The notes under the pieces: generated by a model
The model's input: the letters and a program-made list of their open reading frames with translations, nothing else
What the model was told of the DNA's origin: nothing
Database searches by the model: none
Shown: piece by piece, positions 26,824-37,107 of the stretch
How the letters are laid out: the number at the start of each line of letters is the position of its first letter
Numbering within the stretch: position 1 is the first letter of the stretch
Position numbers and translations under genes: made by a program
From: Acidimicrobiia bacterium
GTDB taxonomy: Bacteria > Actinomycetota > Acidimicrobiia > Acidimicrobiales > SZUA-35
DNA: 37,107 nucleotides
Direction of reading: 5' to 3'
NCBI GenBank assembly: GCA_003231975.1
Contig: QIKW01000124.1
Span: 1-37,107, forward strand

Positions 26824-27533
26824 CACACGGCCAGCAGGATGCGCCTGGCCTCGGTGAGTTCAGCGATGCGTTTGGCCGCCTCACCGGAGCCTCCGCCGTG
26901 ATCTGGATGGGCGTCACGAACCAGGGACCGGAAGCGCCTCTGGATCAATCTCTTGTTTGGCGCGTCATCGGTCGAGCCTTCCATCTCAAGAACCTCAAGG
27001 GCCCAGGCCACCGGATCGTTCCAACTCTTGAGGTCTCCAATGGACGCCATGCCGCCACCCATCACGGCGGCCACAAATCCGGCATCAACCGGCTTGGTCC
27101 ACACCAGCCCGGAGCGGACTATTTCAAATACCGGGCCGCGCTCTTCAACCGGTAAAGAGCCGGCGGCATAAATGGCGCCAAGCGCCTGCTGAACGGGCAC
27201 GCCGTACTCATCTTCGAACGCAAAGCTCAGTTCCTTGCCGTTTCCCTTCAGCCTGGCCGTGCTGCGAAGCAGGCCAACCCTGTCTGTCTGGAAGCGGTGC
27301 CGCACGCGGGGCTGGGTGAGGCGTCTGCCCCGATCAAGATCTTCAATGAGGGTTACAAGTGATTCTCGGAGCTCGGGCTCAACCCGGGAGGCATTGTTGG
27401 CAACGATGCCTGCCAGCAACAAACCGCCTGCCCCCGGGGCCGGATCCACCGGCAGATTTCGCATACCGAGCGCGATCCGCCTGGTGGGAGCAATAGGGCG
27501 CGAATGATAAATCTCAAGCTCGGCCAGAATCAC
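26823..27533 (-). CDS. Protein with C-terminal J-domain
   Basis: The 236-residue protein starts at GTG 27533. The last 45 residues are a J-domain: helix II IQRRFRSLVRDA, the HPD motif at His209-Pro210-Asp211, then HGGGSGEAAKRIAEL and helix III ending ARRILLAV. It should stimulate an Hsp70 ATPase. The first 185 residues have no domain I recognise; they are alpha/beta-like with conserved-looking stretches (GGLLLAGIVANNASRVEPEL; SFAFEDEYGVPVQQALG). A C-terminal J-domain without Gly/Phe or zinc regions marks a specialised co-chaperone and not DnaJ itself. The hydrolase gene overlaps its stop codon by one base. Confidence 0.85.
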   Translation of the reverse strand: MILAELEIYHSRPIAPTRRIALGMRNLPVDPAPGAGGLLLAGIVANNASRVEPELRESLVTLIEDLDRGRRLTQPRVRHRFQTDRVGLLRSTARLKGNGKELSFAFEDEYGVPVQQALGAIYAAGSLPVEERGPVFEIVRSGLVWTKPVDAGFVAAVMGGGMASIGDLKSWNDPVAWALEVLEMEGSTDDAPNKRLIQRRFRSLVRDAHPDHGGGSGEAAKRIAELTEARRILLAV

Positions 27534-27538
27534 TGGCC
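27522..27538 (-). promoter_or_regulatory. Hairpin over the start codon of the J-domain gene
   Basis: A 6-bp GC-rich stem (GGCCAG / CTGGCC) with a 5-base loop overlaps the GTG at 27531-27533. In the mRNA the stem would hold part of the start codon and could limit translation. Inferred from sequence only. Confidence 0.35.
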
Positions 27539-27569
27539 CAACCTAGCGGCGCCAGCCACAGGCGCACTT

Positions 27570-27605
27570 GGGTGATCGGAGCTGGCTGATGGGAGCGGAT
27601 CACCC
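27570..27605. promoter_or_regulatory. Inverted repeat in the divergent J-domain/ppk2 gap
   Basis: Perfect 8-bp arms GGGTGATC (27570-27577) and GATCACCC (27598-27605) are separated by 20 bases, so the half-site centres are 28 bp apart. It sits in the 98-base gap between the minus-strand J-domain gene and plus-strand ppk2, ending 26 bases before the ppk2 ATG. This is a candidate operator; no cognate regulator is known. Confidence 0.4.
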
Positions 27606-27631
27606 TCGAAAACGTGGCACTATCTGCGGCA

Positions 27632-28465
27632 ATGACTTTTGACATAGACAAGCTTCGGGTGAAGCCAGGCTCGAAAGTGAACCTGGCCAAGATTGATGCC
27701 GACGGAACGCCACAGTGGCAGGACAAAGGCGGCGTCACCAACAAAGAAGATGGCAAGCAGCGTGTGGTTGAGCTGAACGATCGGCTGGAAGCCCTGCAAG
27801 AGCTGCTGTATGCCGAGGGCAAGCACCGGGTGCTTGTGGTGCTTCAAGCAATGGATGCGGGCGGCAAAGACGGAACCATCCGTCACGTATTCGACGGGGT
27901 AAATCCTTCGGGGGTTCGGGCTCCCGCGTTCAAGAAGCCAACGACGCGCGAGCTGTCTCGTGACTACCTGTGGCGGGTTCACCAACAGGTTCCCGGAGAT
28001 GGCGAGCTGGTGATCTTCAACCGAAGCCACTATGAGGATGTTCTTGTGGTTCGGGTGCTTGATCTGGTTGACAAGAAACGGTGGGCCAAGCGCTACCAGC
28101 ACATCGTGAACTTCGAGCAGATGCTGGTTGACGAGGGCACAACGATTGTGAAGATCTATCTCCACATATCCAAGGAAGAGCAGAAGGAGCGGCTGCAAGC
28201 ACGCCTAGACGAGCCAACCAAGAACTGGAAATTCGAGCCCGGCGATCTGGACATGCGGGAGCGGTGGGAAGACTTCATGGAGGCCTTCGAGGGTGCTCTT
28301 GAAGGAACCAGCACCAAAGACGCTCCATGGTTCGTCGTGCCAGCCAACCGTAAGTGGTACCGCAACGTGGCGGTTCTTGAAATCATGGTGCAAACCCTTG
28401 AGGAGCTGAACATGAAGTTCCCAGCTGCCCACCCCGACATTGCCTCCATCATCATTCCAGACTGA
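27632..28465 (+). CDS. Polyphosphate kinase 2 (PPK2 family)
   Basis: A 277-residue, single-domain PPK2 from ATG 27632; an in-frame GTG at 27614 would add six residues. The P-loop is LQAMDAGGKDGTIRHVF (Lys79), followed by NPSGVRAPAFKKPT, DYLWRVHQQVPGDGELVIFN with RSHYEDVLVVRV, and the lid region ARLDEPTKNWKFEPGDLD. The C-terminal part, WFVVPANRKWYRNVAVLEIM, is also conserved. The enzyme transfers phosphate between polyphosphate and nucleotides in the cytoplasm; whether it prefers AMP or ADP is not decided here. It lies near the ATP synthase operon. Confidence 0.94.
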   Translation: MTFDIDKLRVKPGSKVNLAKIDADGTPQWQDKGGVTNKEDGKQRVVELNDRLEALQELLYAEGKHRVLVVLQAMDAGGKDGTIRHVFDGVNPSGVRAPAFKKPTTRELSRDYLWRVHQQVPGDGELVIFNRSHYEDVLVVRVLDLVDKKRWAKRYQHIVNFEQMLVDEGTTIVKIYLHISKEEQKERLQARLDEPTKNWKFEPGDLDMRERWEDFMEAFEGALEGTSTKDAPWFVVPANRKWYRNVAVLEIMVQTLEELNMKFPAAHPDIASIIIPD

Positions 28466-28487
28466 ACTCAAAGGGCCAATGAGCCCA

Positions 28488-28931
28488 TTAGCCAGCGACC
28501 GTGCGTACCGTCACACCAAAGTCAAGCGCTGAGGCCATAAGAGGCCCATTGGCATCAACGGCGGCAAGACAGATTTCGGCTTCGAGGCCCTGGGCTGCCG
28601 CGAGTGCCTCCAATGACAGCAGATTGAGGTGAGCGCCTCGGTGGAGGAGTTCAGCCATTGGCCAGCCGAGCGAGCGAAGCGTTAGCAGGTCAATTTCGTC
28701 GGGAAGCTCGATCACTGCTCTGATCACCGCTCCGGCGACGGTTTCGTCCACACCACCCAGACGACGCGAAATGGACCCGACGACGGTCTGGTTAGACAGG
28801 GCTCGACACAGCCGGTGGTACCAGAGGCCGGTGGTAGCGATCACGGCCCCGTCTGGGCGCAAATCTGAAGGTTCGTCGTTTAGGAGCACCCGGAGCAACA
28901 AGTGATCGTCGATGACCAGATGGGGGGTCAC
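28488..28931 (-). CDS. PIN-like toxin candidate with degenerate active site
   Basis: A 147-residue protein overlapping the antitoxin gene by four bases (28928-28931). The first strand, PHLVIDDHLLLRVLLN, fits a PIN ribonuclease, with Asp8/Asp9 as the first acid. Near the C-terminus, CLAAVDANGPLMASALDFGV fits the region of the last acid (Asp126). The usual YDA position before the ALA helix reads LLSLEALAAAQG, so an aspartate normally needed for metal binding is absent, and the middle Glu is uncertain. It may be a weak or inactive VapC relative. Its family assignment rests on the layout and these motifs. Confidence 0.65.
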   Translation of the reverse strand: MTPHLVIDDHLLLRVLLNDEPSDLRPDGAVIATTGLWYHRLCRALSNQTVVGSISRRLGGVDETVAGAVIRAVIELPDEIDLLTLRSLGWPMAELLHRGAHLNLLSLEALAAAQGLEAEICLAAVDANGPLMASALDFGVTVRTVAG

Positions 28932-29170
28932 CCCAGTTCAGGGTCGCTGGCGGCCACGCCGCTGGCGAGGACCGCGTATCCACCAGCTTCTTCGATGGCA
29001 TCTCGAAGAAGCGACCGAAGCCCGCCTCGTCCCGCCGGCACTATTAGGAGCGCCGGCCCAAGGTCGGCCACCTCGACCGCGCCTCCTTGGTCCAACTTCC
29101 AGCGGCGACGTGTGTCGGCAGGAAGCGCCATTTGACCGCGATCGGACACGCGGTAGTTGCTGACTGTCAT
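28928..29170 (-). CDS. AbrB/MazE/SpoVT-family antitoxin candidate
   Basis: An 80-residue protein from ATG 29170; the frame is open to 29191, but this start gives the normal swapped-hairpin start of the fold. Residues 1-45 match the SpoVT-AbrB DNA-binding domain (NYRVSDRGQMALPADTRRRW, then GAVEVADLGPALLIVPAG). The C-terminal 35 residues are the likely toxin-binding part. It is expected to bind its own promoter in the 69-base gap upstream and to neutralise the neighbouring PIN-like protein. Confidence 0.8.
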   Translation of the reverse strand: MTVSNYRVSDRGQMALPADTRRRWKLDQGGAVEVADLGPALLIVPAGRGGLRSLLRDAIEEAGGYAVLASGVAASDPELG

Positions 29171-29190
29171 GCCCCACATTCTACAAGGCA

Positions 29191-29229
29191 CACGAGCAAC
29201 ATTACAAAGGGGCCTTGTTAGCTCGCGTG
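29191..29229. terminator. Imperfect hairpin between glpX end and the toxin-antitoxin pair
   Basis: Arms CACGAGC (29191-29197) and GCTCGCGTG (29221-29229, one bulged base) enclose a shorter ACAAAGG / CCTTGT pairing. It follows glpX on the minus strand and could end the atp-glpX transcript, or belong to the antitoxin promoter region. It has no clear T-run. Confidence 0.3.
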
Positions 29230-29239
29230 GCCTGACCGG

Positions 29240-30220
29240 CTAGGCCAGTTTGCGCATCTTTTCAAGCGAGTGGTTGGCCTCGATCATGCGCACCGTTCCT
29301 GACCGGCTTCGCATCACCAGTGACTGGGTGTAAACCCGATCCCGGCGGTAGGTGACTCCACGGAGGAGGTCCCCGGTACTAATTCCGGTGGCGGCAAAGA
29401 AGCAGTCGTCAGAGTCGACCATGTCGTTCATGGTGAGGATCTTGTCGAAGTCAAAACCGTCGGCTTCGGCTGCGGCCTTCTCTTCATCGTCTCTGGCGTA
29501 CAGGCGGCCCTGGAAGTCTCCGCCCATTGCCTTTAGGGCAGCGGCTGTGATCACCCCTTCTGGCGTGCCGCCAATTCCAAAGAGAATGTCAACCCCGCTT
29601 TCGGGCCAGGCAGTTGCGATGCCACCGGCAACGTCGCCGTCTCGGATCAGCCGGATTCGGGCGCCGGTGCCACGAATCTCATCTATCAGGCCGGCATGGC
29701 GGGGCCGGTCAAGCACGATGGTTGTGAGGTCGCGAACCTCAACCCCTTTTGCCTTGGCCAACGCTTGGAGGTTTCGGTCTACTGGCAGCCTGATGTCTAC
29801 AATTCCGGCGCCTTCTGGCCCTACTGCCAGTTTGTCCATGTAAACCACGTTGCCGGGGTTGTACATGGTGCCCCGGGGGGCAACGGCAATTACCGCAATT
29901 GCGCCGCCTTGGCCGTTGGCGGTGAGGGTTGTGCCATCAACTGGGTCAACGGCTATGTCGGTGGCTGAGCCTTTGCCGTTGCCAACCTTTTCGCCGTTGT
30001 ACAGCATGGGGGCTTCATCTTTTTCCCCTTCGCCAATAACAACGATGCCGTCCATCTCGACGCTGTCCATCACAGCGCGCATGCCGTCTACCGCGGCCTG
30101 ATCGGCCCCGATCTTGTCTCCCCGACCAAGCCAGCGGGCCGCGGCTAGGGCCGCGGCCTCGGTGGTTCGCACCAGCTCGAGGGCTAGGTTCCTGTCGGGG
30201 CGAAGGCTTTCAGGGCTCAT
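29240..30220 (-). CDS. glpX: Class II fructose-1,6-bisphosphatase GlpX
   Basis: A 326-residue enzyme that hydrolyses fructose-1,6-bisphosphate in gluconeogenesis. Motifs: GADQAAVDGMR, the metal-binding GEGEKDEAPML (63-73), ATDIAVDPVDGTTL with Asp92 and Asp95, GGAIAVIA, and later FGIGGTPEGVITAAALKAMG. The C-terminal part has RDRVYTQSLVMRS. The length is normal. The start codon overlaps the atpC stop by four bases (30217-30220), so its translation is probably coupled to the ATP synthase operon. GlpX is the usual gluconeogenic phosphatase in Actinobacteria. Confidence 0.96.
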   Translation of the reverse strand: MSPESLRPDRNLALELVRTTEAAALAAARWLGRGDKIGADQAAVDGMRAVMDSVEMDGIVVIGEGEKDEAPMLYNGEKVGNGKGSATDIAVDPVDGTTLTANGQGGAIAVIAVAPRGTMYNPGNVVYMDKLAVGPEGAGIVDIRLPVDRNLQALAKAKGVEVRDLTTIVLDRPRHAGLIDEIRGTGARIRLIRDGDVAGGIATAWPESGVDILFGIGGTPEGVITAAALKAMGGDFQGRLYARDDEEKAAAEADGFDFDKILTMNDMVDSDDCFFAATGISTGDLLRGVTYRRDRVYTQSLVMRSRSGTVRMIEANHSLEKMRKLA

Positions 30221-30615
30221 GCTGGCTGGTCTCCGCCGGCCCGCAGCCGGGCTTGGGCTCTGGCTTCAGCGGCCATGGCCGCGGTGTCTTGATCGTCGGC
30301 CTTCCTGGCCTCAATTGCTTTGTCCAGAGCAGCGCGTGCCCGCTCGACGTCGATGTCTTCAGCCAGCTCAGCTATGTCGCTGAGGATGGTTACATGGCTG
30401 CCAGATGCCTCGATGAAGCCACTGTGAACCGCAATGTGTTGAACGCCGCCACCGGTTAGAGCCATTCGCACGACCGATGGAACCAGGCTGCCGACAAAGG
30501 GAATGTGGCCTTCCTGGAAACCGATTTCGCCGGTAACCGTTCTGGCAATTATCAGCTCGGCCTCGCCTTCATAAACAACGCGCTCCGGCGAGACAAGCTC
30601 TACCTGCATAGGCAT
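30217..30615 (-). CDS. atpC: ATP synthase epsilon subunit AtpC
   Basis: A 132-residue F1 epsilon subunit. The N-terminal beta-sandwich starts MQVELVSPERVVYEGEAELI, with TVTGEIGFQEGHIPFVGSL and HIAVHSGFIEASGSHVTILS. The C-terminal helical part (DIDVERARAALDKAIEAR) can regulate ATP hydrolysis and is complete. Two ATGs, at 30615 and 30609, follow a strong GGAGGT (30621-30626) with spacings of 5 and 11 bases, so either could be used. It lies 16 bases after atpD and runs into glpX. Confidence 0.96.
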   Translation of the reverse strand: MPMQVELVSPERVVYEGEAELIIARTVTGEIGFQEGHIPFVGSLVPSVVRMALTGGGVQHIAVHSGFIEASGSHVTILSDIAELAEDIDVERARAALDKAIEARKADDQDTAAMAAEARAQARLRAGGDQPA

Positions 30616-30620
30616 CAGCT

Positions 30621-30626
30621 ACCTCC
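30621..30626 (-). promoter_or_regulatory. Strong ribosome binding site of atpC
   Basis: GGAGGT on the minus strand in the 16-base gap after atpD, five bases from ATG 30615 and eleven from ATG 30609. Confidence 0.7.
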
Positions 30627-30631
30627 GCTCA

Positions 30632-33371
<2,740 letters not shown>

Positions 33372-35006
33372 CTACGAATCGTCTCCGTCTTCACCACGGG
33401 CGATGTCTCGCTCTGGCAGTGTGATGTCTGAATCAACAACGGCGGTTTCGGCGTCGGCCTGTTCTTCTGGGTCTACGTTGATTCCGGTTGGCCCGCCACT
33501 GCCAACAAAGTTGTCGGCGAAGGCGCCGATGGCGGCGTCTAGAGACTCTTGGTCTACTTCGCCACTGGATGCGATTTCTGAAAGCATCCCGCTGCGCTGG
33601 GAGCGCACCGTGTCCAAGAGCTCAGACTCGAACCGACCAACGTCTGCAACGTCGATCTTGTCTAGGTAGCCCTGGGTTCCGGCGAACAGTGAAACAACTT
33701 GCTCCTCAACCGGCATTGGCGAGTTAATGCCTTGTTTTAGAAGCTCGGTTAGGCGGTAGCCGCGGTCTAGCTGGTTCTGAGAAACAGGATCGAGATCGGA
33801 GCCAAAGGCAGCGAAGGCCTCAAGCTCTCGGAACTGCTGAAGGTCTGACTTGAGGGTGCCGACGGCTGCTTTCATTGCCTTGATTTGGGCAGCAGAGCCA
33901 ACACGGGAGACCGAAATTCCAACGTCTACCGCAGGGCGCACGCCGGATTTGAACAGGTCGTCCTGAAGGAAGATTTGACCGTCGGTGATTGAGATCACAT
34001 TGGTTGGGATGTAAGCCGAAACGTCGCCTGCCTTGGTTTCAATGATGGGCAAAGCGGTGAGGCTGCCTGCTCCAAGCTCATCGCTGAGCTTCGCGGCCCG
34101 TTCTAGCAAGCGGCTGTGCAGGTAGAACACGTCACCGGGGTAGGCCTCACGCCCTGGCGGGCGTCGCAGCAACAGCGCTATCTGACGGTATGCCTCGGCT
34201 TGTTTGGACAAATCGTCGTATACAACAAGGGCGTGGCCGCTGTTGTCCATCCAATGCTGGCCCATGGCACAACCGGCATATGGGGCCAAGTACTTGAACG
34301 GGGCAGGGTCTGAGGCGGGGGCAACAACCACAACGGTGTATTCCATTGCCCCGTATTGGGCCAAGGTGGCAACTGTTTGGGCAACCGTTGACGCTTTCTG
34401 GCCGATTGCCACATAGATGCAGTTAACGCCAAGGCCCTTTTGATTGATGATCGTGTCGATCCCGATGGTTGTTTTGCCGGTTTTGCGGTCTCCAATGATC
34501 AGCTCTCGCTGGCCTCGACCAACCGGGATTAACGAATCGATGGCTTTGATGCCGGTTTGCATTGGCTCGTGCACAGGCTGGCGACCAATGATTCCTGGCG
34601 CCTGCACTTCCATTCGCCGATTTTCAGCTCCTACCAGCGGGCCTTTGCCGTCGATTGGCTCACCGAGCGCGTTTACCACCCGGCCTAGGAGCGCGTCGCC
34701 AACAGGCACCGAAAGGATGTCTCCGGTTGAGCGAACCGCCTGGCCTTCTTCGATACTTGTGATCTGGCCAAGCACAACGGTGCCAATGGTGTCTTCGTCG
34801 AGGTTCAGGGCCAGGCCAACAATGCCACCCTCGAACTCAAGCATCTCGTTTACCGCGGCGTTAGGCAGGCCCGAAACCCGGGCGATCCCGTCGCCAACCG
34901 CAACCACGCGGCCCACCTGGCCCGCGGTTACCACCGGCTCAAAACCTTCTAGGTTGTCCCGAATGGCCGAGGCAATCTGCTTGGTGTCGATGGTTAGCTC
35001 TGCCAT
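33372..35006 (-). CDS. atpA: ATP synthase alpha subunit AtpA
   Basis: The non-catalytic F1 alpha subunit, 544 residues. Motifs: P-loop [25 protein letters not shown]-like [56 protein letters not shown] with the [14 protein letters not shown] arginine-finger region. The C-terminal tail from about residue 502 is acidic ([20 protein letters not shown]) and longer than in E. coli; mycobacterial alpha also has a C-terminal extension that restrains ATP hydrolysis, but the sequences look different. Its start overlaps atpH by one base (TAATG), and its stop touches the atpG start. Confidence 0.98.
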   Translation of the reverse strand: MAELTIDTKQIASAIRDNLEGFEPVVTAGQVGRVVAVGDGIARVSGLPNAAVNEMLEFEGGIVGLALNLDEDTIGTVVLGQITSIEEGQAVRSTGDILSVPVGDALLGRVVNALGEPIDGKGPLVGAENRRMEVQAPGIIGRQPVHEPMQTGIKAIDSLIPVGRGQRELIIGDRKTGKTTIGIDTIINQKGLGVNCIYVAIGQKASTVAQTVATLAQYGAMEYTVVVVAPASDPAPFKYLAPYAGCAMGQHWMDNSGHALVVYDDLSKQAEAYRQIALLLRRPPGREAYPGDVFYLHSRLLERAAKLSDELGAGSLTALPIIETKAGDVSAYIPTNVISITDGQIFLQDDLFKSGVRPAVDVGISVSRVGSAAQIKAMKAAVGTLKSDLQQFRELEAFAAFGSDLDPVSQNQLDRGYRLTELLKQGINSPMPVEEQVVSLFAGTQGYLDKIDVADVGRFESELLDTVRSQRSGMLSEIASSGEVDQESLDAAIGAFADNFVGSGGPTGINVDPEEQADAETAVVDSDITLPERDIARGEDGDDS

Positions 35007-35533
35007 TAGAACGCCTCTCGTAGTTGCTTCAGCCGGGTACGAACGGTGCCATCGATGACCTCGTCATCGATCTGAACCAGAAGGCCGCCCATAAGCGTTT
35101 CGTCTATCACCACTTTAATTTCAACGTCCTTACCGGTTGCAGATTTCAGGGCGGTTGCCAGCCTGGTTTGTTGATCTGGGCTGAGGTCAATTACAGAGCG
35201 AACCTCGGCCACAGCCTTCGCTCGCCTGGATGCGCTGAGTTCAACCACTTTGTCGGCTATCCGGCCCAGGTCGGCGCTGCGGCCTGCCGCCACCACCATT
35301 GACACCAGGCCAACGGTGGCCCGCGTTGCCTGGGGGCCAAGCAGGTCTTCAACGATCTGTTGGCGGCGGGCCGCCGGAATCGTTGGTTCGCTGAGAGTCA
35401 TTCGGAGATCGTCTGAGCCCTCGACGGCGCGAGCGAATCGGAACATTTCGTCTTCAACTTCACCGCCATTTGCTTCAGCAGCGGCCACCGAGAGCACAGC
35501 CTCGGCGTAGCTTGTTATCCGATCATCAGACAT
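35006..35533 (-). CDS. atpH: ATP synthase delta subunit AtpH
   Basis: A 175-residue stator subunit that joins the top of F1 to subunit b. The N-terminal helical domain starts [20 protein letters not shown], and the C-terminal part contains VDLSPDQQ-like [40 protein letters not shown] and [15 protein letters not shown], the usual end. It is a free-standing delta, not fused to b as in mycobacteria. It starts 21 bases after atpF and overlaps atpA by one base. Confidence 0.96.
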   Translation of the reverse strand: MSDDRITSYAEAVLSVAAAEANGGEVEDEMFRFARAVEGSDDLRMTLSEPTIPAARRQQIVEDLLGPQATRATVGLVSMVVAAGRSADLGRIADKVVELSASRRAKAVAEVRSVIDLSPDQQTRLATALKSATGKDVEIKVVIDETLMGGLLVQIDDEVIDGTVRTRLKQLREAF

Positions 35534-35554
35534 CGGGTGCCTCGTTCATTCTGG

Positions 35555-36283
35555 TTACTTTGAACCGACCTGGTTGATGTAGTTCTCGATTAGCTGCACC
35601 TGAGCATCTCGGTCGAGGTTGGCCTCAACCACCCGCTCGGCGGCGCCAACAACGATGTCTGACACCTCGGTTTGCAGGTCGGCCATGGCTCGGCCGCGAG
35701 CTACTTCAACGTCGGCTGCGGCGTTAACCCGAAGCTCGGCGATGTCGGCCTCGGCCTTCGCTTGAAGATCTGCCCGCACCGTCTCAGCTTGTTGGCGGGC
35801 CTCTTCGATGATGCGATTGCCCTCGGCCTTGGCGTCGGCCACTTCAGCTTCATAACCGGCTTTCACCGCCAGGGCTTCGACTTTGGCGGTGTCGGCTGCA
35901 TCAAGGTCGGCAGCAATCTTGTTTTCCCGATCGTTCATTGCTTTCTTGACCGCGGGGAAACCCTTCCAGACCATCAGACCAAGCAGGATGGCAAATGCAG
36001 CACCACCCCAGATGATCTCTTCGACGTCTGGAATGATGGGGCTTGGGGACTCGAGGCAGCGCTCAAGCTCTTTCTCGAGCGCCAATATCTCCCCTTCTGC
36101 CTCTTCTGAGGCCCCACTGGCCAAGCCTGCGGCAAGAACAGCTTCGACGTTTTGCACACCATCTTTGTCGATCAGTTTGGCCATACAGGCGCCAACGGTG
36201 GGTAGAGCGCCGGCAACTGATGGGGCGCCAATGGTGAAGAACAGGGCCCCGGCCAGGCCGACCAGGATCTTTTTTGCTCGCAT
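35555..36283 (-). CDS. atpF: ATP synthase b subunit AtpF with an extra N-terminal exported segment
   Basis: A stator subunit of 242 residues, longer than the usual 160-190. The normal b part starts at about residue 85: one helix IIWGGAAFAILLGLMVWKGF, then a long charged helix with heptad character (MNDRENKIAADLDAADTAKV onward) ending VEANLDRDAQVQLIENYI. Ahead of it lies an extra segment: residues 1-26 look like a signal peptide (KKILVGLAGALFFTIGAPSV, AGA cut site), and residues 27-84 form a small outside domain with Cys33 and Cys76 that could form one disulfide. AGGAG lies nine bases before ATG 36283 and overlaps the atpE stop, so this start is well supported. Confidence 0.94.
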   Translation of the reverse strand: MRAKKILVGLAGALFFTIGAPSVAGALPTVGACMAKLIDKDGVQNVEAVLAAGLASGASEEAEGEILALEKELERCLESPSPIIPDVEEIIWGGAAFAILLGLMVWKGFPAVKKAMNDRENKIAADLDAADTAKVEALAVKAGYEAEVADAKAEGNRIIEEARQQAETVRADLQAKAEADIAELRVNAAADVEVARGRAMADLQTEVSDIVVGAAERVVEANLDRDAQVQLIENYINQVGSK

Positions 36284-36295
36284 GTTTGTTGACTC

Positions 36296-37107
<812 letters not shown>

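Overview
This window looks like a chromosomal segment of an actinobacterium, most likely a free-living (possibly aquatic) member of Acidimicrobiia. The base composition is moderately GC-rich by eye. Actinobacterial hallmarks are a PASTA-domain Ser/Thr kinase, a GlpX-type (class II) fructose-1,6-bisphosphatase, a MoxR/DUF58/DUF4129 envelope cluster with RDD and SpoIIM neighbours, and frequent GTG starts. The F-type ATP synthase has separate b and delta genes, unlike the b-delta fusion of mycobacteria. The lineage call is inference, because no rRNA gene is present. I see no tRNA, CRISPR, insertion sequence or phage gene, and no gap between genes exceeds about 275 bases.

Layout. Positions 1-4141 (minus strand) carry a fused aminodeoxychorismate synthase (pabAB type, running off the left edge), a PASTA kinase and an orphan LuxR-type response regulator. 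Positions 4240-5791 (plus) carry a small secreted four-cysteine protein and a 2-oxoglutarate/Fe(II) oxygenase. Positions 5799-8544 (minus) carry ligA followed by a pterin dehydratase-glyoxalase fusion. Positions 8628-9521 (plus) encode a membrane protein. Positions 9538-14544 (minus) form a tight five-gene run: RDD membrane protein, cysteine desulfurase, mnmA, a TsaC/Sua5 enzyme and a class II aldolase. The desulfurase supplies sulfur for MnmA (s2U34), and TsaC makes the t6A37 precursor, so the core of this run is tRNA anticodon-loop modification.

Positions 14591-21767 hold a SpoIIM-like membrane protein (plus), a dense array of seven different hairpins (15608-15877), and a minus-strand cluster of a polytopic membrane protein, DUF4129, DUF4350, MoxR ATPase and DUF58. 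A plus-strand methyltransferase is divergent from that cluster. Positions 21764-24440 carry a rhomboid protease with an N-terminal zinc-binding domain, MscL, a MeaB-type GTPase and a NifU-type Fe-S protein. Positions 24527-28465 carry a small one-helix protein translationally coupled to an MFS transporter, a KANL3/Tex30-like hydrolase, a protein with a C-terminal J-domain, and PPK2. Positions 28488-29170 are an AbrB/PIN-like toxin-antitoxin pair.

Positions 29240-37107 (minus) are the ATP synthase operon atpB-E-F-H-A-G-D-C, with glpX overlapping the end of atpC by four bases.

The observations most worth a second look are these. The ATP synthase gamma subunit carries an extra C-terminal tail of about 125 residues (low-complexity linker plus a small compact domain). 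Subunit b has a predicted signal peptide and a small two-cysteine domain ahead of its usual membrane helix. The hairpin array lies between spoIIM-like and DUF58 genes. Several intergenic inverted repeats sit upstream of pabAB, ppk2/J-domain and mscL. Everything here comes from reading the sequence; family assignments are from remembered motifs, not database searches.
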